Part shown: positions 6,742 to 8,700 of the stretch, one piece after another | How positions within the stretch are numbered: position 1 is the stretch's first letter | Layout: each line of letters opens with the position of its first letter | Origin: Bacteroidia bacterium | GTDB lineage: Bacteria; Bacteroidota; Bacteroidia; Bacteroidales; UBA12481 | Length of the DNA stretch: 8,700 nt | Reading direction: 5' to 3' | Assembly (NCBI GenBank): GCA_026391235.1 | Contig: JAPLDV010000674.1 | Coordinates: forward strand, 1 to 8,700 | Translations under genes and position numbers: made by a program | The notes under the pieces: model-generated | What the model was told of the DNA's origin: nothing | Database searches by the model: none | Seen by the model: only the letters and a program-made list of their open reading frames with translations

Positions 6742-6903
6742 CTTTTGTCAGTTTTACACTAGTCTTGAGAACAATTGTAAAAATACTACTCTCATTGGAC
6801 TTAATGGCACAATGGCCCTTGAAGTAATACAGGTTCCGAATCCATTCTTTTGGGAAAGACTGAACCTCAATTGCTATATTAAAGGCAATCTCGATGGATT
6901 CCT

Positions 6904-6911
6904 TACTTTTG
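6904..6911 (+). promoter_or_regulatory. Putative -7 box of the LivJ-like lipoprotein gene
   Basis: TACTTTTG matches the Bacteroidota -7 consensus TAnnTTTG and lies 26 nt before the ATG at 6938, giving a leader of roughly 20 nt. No clear TTTG is found at the -33 position. Its position supports the downstream start over longer upstream readings of the frame. Confidence 0.5.
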
Positions 6912-6934
6912 TACTCTCTTATTATGCAAAAGTA
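6904..6934. repeat. 8-bp perfect inverted repeat over promoter and leader
   Basis: TACTTTTG (6904-6911) and CAAAAGTA (6927-6934) are exact reverse complements separated by 15 nt, centre spacing 23 bp or about two helical turns. The left half is the -7 box and the right half ends three bases before the ATG. It could be an operator for a dimeric regulator; chance is also possible in AT-rich DNA. Confidence 0.4.
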
Positions 6935-6937
6935 GCA

Positions 6938-8089
6938 ATGAAACTCTCCCTTTTATTTCGGTACCCGGGTCAGCTGATTCTCGGATTAATCCTGATCATG
7001 AGCAGTTGTAAAGAGCTGGACCCTGAAGAGTCGGTAGTTGAAGTTCCTGTCGGAATAGCCGTTTCCCTGACAGGTAATTTTAATTCCTATGGTATGGTTC
7101 AGAAGAAAGCGCTGGAGATGGCAATCAACGAACTGAACAATGAATCAGAAACTTCCGGGTTTAAGTATATTCCATATATCATTGATGATAAATCAGATAC
7201 GGATACCAGCCGGACAGTTTTGAGGGATTTGATTTTCAATAAAAAAGTAATGGTCATTATCGGGCCAACTTCATCAAACAGCGGATTGGCGGCAGATTCG
7301 GTTGCACAGAATAATAAGGTGCCGTTGATTGCCGTCTCCAATACAGCCGACGGTATCACGGAAATGGGCGATTTCATTTTCCGGACCTGCCTGGGTGAAT
7401 CGTCGGTGATTCCCAATACTGTTCTGGTCACGCATGCCAAACTGGGTTATTCAAAAGTTGCCATAGTTTTTGGGAATGATGACCCTTATACTACCACGGC
7501 ATACCATGCCTTTAAATCATCGTTTGAAAGTACACCAGGCGTCACTATCGTATCAACCGAGATTGTTCATAAGGGAGATACCCTGTTTACGGATCAGCTG
7601 AATCGTGTAAAAGCATCGAATCCGGATATAATCGTTCTTGCTGCCCTGGTGAATGAAGCTTCGCTGCTGATGGTACAGGCAAAGCAGCTGGGTATCCCGG
7701 CCAGTATCCGGTTTATCGGCGGGAATAGTTTCAACACTTCGCAACTGTGGCAGAAGGCTGGCCAGGCCGCTCAGGGAGCGATCTGCGGCAGTGCCTGGAT
7801 AGCTTCCGGGGATTCTCCGGGAAATGCCCGGTTCGTGTCCCGGTATTCAGCTTTATACGGGGCAATTCCTGATCAGTTTGCCGCGCAGGCTTATGCCAGC
7901 CTGTATATCCTTGCTGATGCTATCGGACGCAGCAGCCCCCTGACCCGGCAGTCGCTGCGGAATTCCCTGGCCAATACCCAAAACCTGCAAACTATTTTGG
8001 GTGCATTTTCTTTCACCAGCAACCGTGAACCGGTTCATCCTCCGGTAGTGCAGGAGCTGGTTGACGGGCAATACTGGTTGTTCAGGTGA
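6938..8089 (+). CDS. LivJ-like substrate-binding lipoprotein (Peripla_BP_6 type)
   Basis: 383 residues from the ATG at 6938. The frame is open further upstream to 6626, but this start puts the signal peptide at the N-terminus and follows a -7 box, so it is preferred. The lipobox is IMSSC with Cys24, followed by KELDPEE, an acidic stretch that may direct surface exposure in Bacteroidota. The mature protein shows the type 1 periplasmic-binding fold of the branched-chain amino acid binding family: VGIAVSLTGNFNSYG (38-52), IIGPTSSNS (107-115), VPLIAVSNTADG (128-139), FRTCLGES (148-155), KVAIVFGNDDPY (173-184), and FAAQAYASLYILADAI (314-329). Such proteins bind amino acids, amides or aromatic compounds for an ABC importer, or serve as sensors. 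No permease or ATPase is visible nearby, so ligand and partner are unknown. A second binding lipoprotein follows after 92 bp. Confidence 0.85.
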   Translation: MKLSLLFRYPGQLILGLILIMSSCKELDPEESVVEVPVGIAVSLTGNFNSYGMVQKKALEMAINELNNESETSGFKYIPYIIDDKSDTDTSRTVLRDLIFNKKVMVIIGPTSSNSGLAADSVAQNNKVPLIAVSNTADGITEMGDFIFRTCLGESSVIPNTVLVTHAKLGYSKVAIVFGNDDPYTTTAYHAFKSSFESTPGVTIVSTEIVHKGDTLFTDQLNRVKASNPDIIVLAALVNEASLLMVQAKQLGIPASIRFIGGNSFNTSQLWQKAGQAAQGAICGSAWIASGDSPGNARFVSRYSALYGAIPDQFAAQAYASLYILADAIGRSSPLTRQSLRNSLANTQNLQTILGAFSFTSNREPVHPPVVQELVDGQYWLFR

Positions 8090-8102
8090 GTGCCAGTTTG
8101 CC

Positions 8103-8150
8103 GGCTCCGTTTTATCTGTTTCCTCGGATTTCTTACCTTTGGCTCCGTTT
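8103..8150 (+). repeat. Direct repeat GGCTCCGTTT flanking a -7 box
   Basis: The 10-mer GGCTCCGTTT occurs at 8103-8112 and 8141-8150, 38 bp apart, on both sides of the candidate promoter of the next gene. It could be a regulator binding pair or chance. Confidence 0.3.
8134..8141 (+). promoter_or_regulatory. Putative -7 box of the SBP_bac_3-like lipoprotein gene
   Basis: TACCTTTG matches TAnnTTTG and lies 40 nt before the ATG at 8182. No clear -33 TTTG is seen at the usual spacing. The gene could also be read through from the preceding lipoprotein gene 92 bp upstream, since no terminator-like hairpin is visible between them. Confidence 0.5.
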
Positions 8151-8181
8151 AATTTTTATTTCAGGCAAAACATTTTATCTG

Positions 8182-8700
8182 ATGAAAAGGTTCGTTCCTC
8201 TGTCCACCCTGCTGGCGGCAATCCTGGTCTTCCTGTCTCCCGGTTGTGAAAAAAAGTGTGATGACCCCTACCGTTTTCAATTTCAGTTTATAACAGAAAA
8301 CTACAAACCTCTGAATTATGTTGAGAACGGCTCTTTGTCAGGACTTGCCCCGGATATATTGAAAGAGGTTTGTGAAAGTTTGAATATCCCTTTTGAAGTA
8401 AAGGTTCTTCCCTGGGCTGAAGGGTATGATCAGGTTCAGAAATCCGACAACGCTGTTCTTTTTTCGACCATTCTGAATTCAACCAGAAAGGACCTGTTTA
8501 AATGGGCAGGGCCGATCGCTTCCCTTGATTGGTTGTTTTATGCCGCCGCTAATAGTCAGATCACACTGAATTCTCTCGATGATGCCAAAAAGATCGGCAG
8601 GATTGGGGTCTTAAAGGATTATGCAATTGAACAGTATCTGGTTCAGGAGGGGTTTACCAATCTGATATATTGTTCTGATAATATTGAAGCCTTTGATCAG
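8182..8700 (+). CDS. SBP_bac_3-type substrate-binding lipoprotein, 3' end missing
   Basis: 173 codons are in the window; the gene continues beyond it. A signal peptide (MKRFVPLSTLLAAILVFLSPGC) ends at a likely lipidated Cys22, followed by EKKCDD. The mature part fits family 3 extracellular solute-binding proteins: FITENYKPLNYVENGSLSGL (36-55, the usual opening strand and ligand pocket), APDILKEV (56-63), LFSTILNSTRKDLFKWAGPI (93-112, carrying the Arg that commonly binds the ligand carboxylate), and IGVLKDYAIEQYL (141-153). Family 3 proteins bind polar amino acids for ABC importers, but the same domain is also the sensor part of histidine kinases and cyclases. Which applies here depends on the missing C-terminus; the lipoprotein signal favours a stand-alone binding protein. 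Confidence 0.8.
   Translation, partial: MKRFVPLSTLLAAILVFLSPGCEKKCDDPYRFQFQFITENYKPLNYVENGSLSGLAPDILKEVCESLNIPFEVKVLPWAEGYDQVQKSDNAVLFSTILNSTRKDLFKWAGPIASLDWLFYAAANSQITLNSLDDAKKIGRIGVLKDYAIEQYLVQEGFTNLIYCSDNIEAFDQ

Noticed and set aside
6626..6937. N-terminal extension of the LivJ-like protein to 6626 or 6811
   Set aside because: It would bury the lipoprotein signal peptide inside the protein, overlap the divergent dehydrogenase gene, and ignore the -7 box at 6904-6911.

Overview
The window looks like a chromosomal stretch of a Bacteroidota bacterium, most likely a Bacteroidales-like lineage. The evidence is moderate G+C, start codons without Shine-Dalgarno sequences, Bacteroidota-type -7 boxes (TAnnTTTG) just upstream of three genes, and several exported proteins and lipoproteins typical of the phylum. 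No rRNA, tRNA, CRISPR, phage or transposase gene was seen.

Layout: (1) 1-472, the 3' part of a UPF0316-type membrane protein gene on the + strand. (2) About 461-748, a dense array of 21-24 bp repeat units arranged as two inverted arms around a conserved centre. (3) 723-2813, minus strand, an exported M28-like zinc peptidase. (4) 2841-3104, a second array of the same family. (5) 3079-5187, minus strand, a close paralogue of the first peptidase. (6) 5336-5809, + strand, a small lipoprotein with MORN_2-type repeats, convergent with (7) 5800-6741, a glycerol-dehydrogenase-like gene on the minus strand with an apparent in-frame internal deletion. One further repeat unit lies across this convergent junction. 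(8) 6938-8089 and 8182-8700 (cut by the window end), two + strand lipoproteins carrying substrate-binding domains of two different families (LivJ-like, then SBP_bac_3-like).

The most unusual content is the repeat family. Two 86-nt copies (562-647 and 2865-2950) match at 83 of 86 positions in opposite orientation and bracket the first peptidase gene. All three repeat sites lie at gene 3' ends, never in the divergent promoter regions. The repeats supply the last codons and the stop codon of four genes (three tails share RLA...R-stop; the fourth is ISERSEHNYL) and abut the stop of a fifth. They may be terminators, mRNA 3' structures or a REP/MITE-like mobile family; the sequence alone cannot decide.

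The genes do not form one obvious pathway. The two peptidases are a tandem duplication for protein or peptide degradation outside the cytoplasm. The two binding lipoproteins may take up or sense amino acids or similar small molecules, but no permease is visible.
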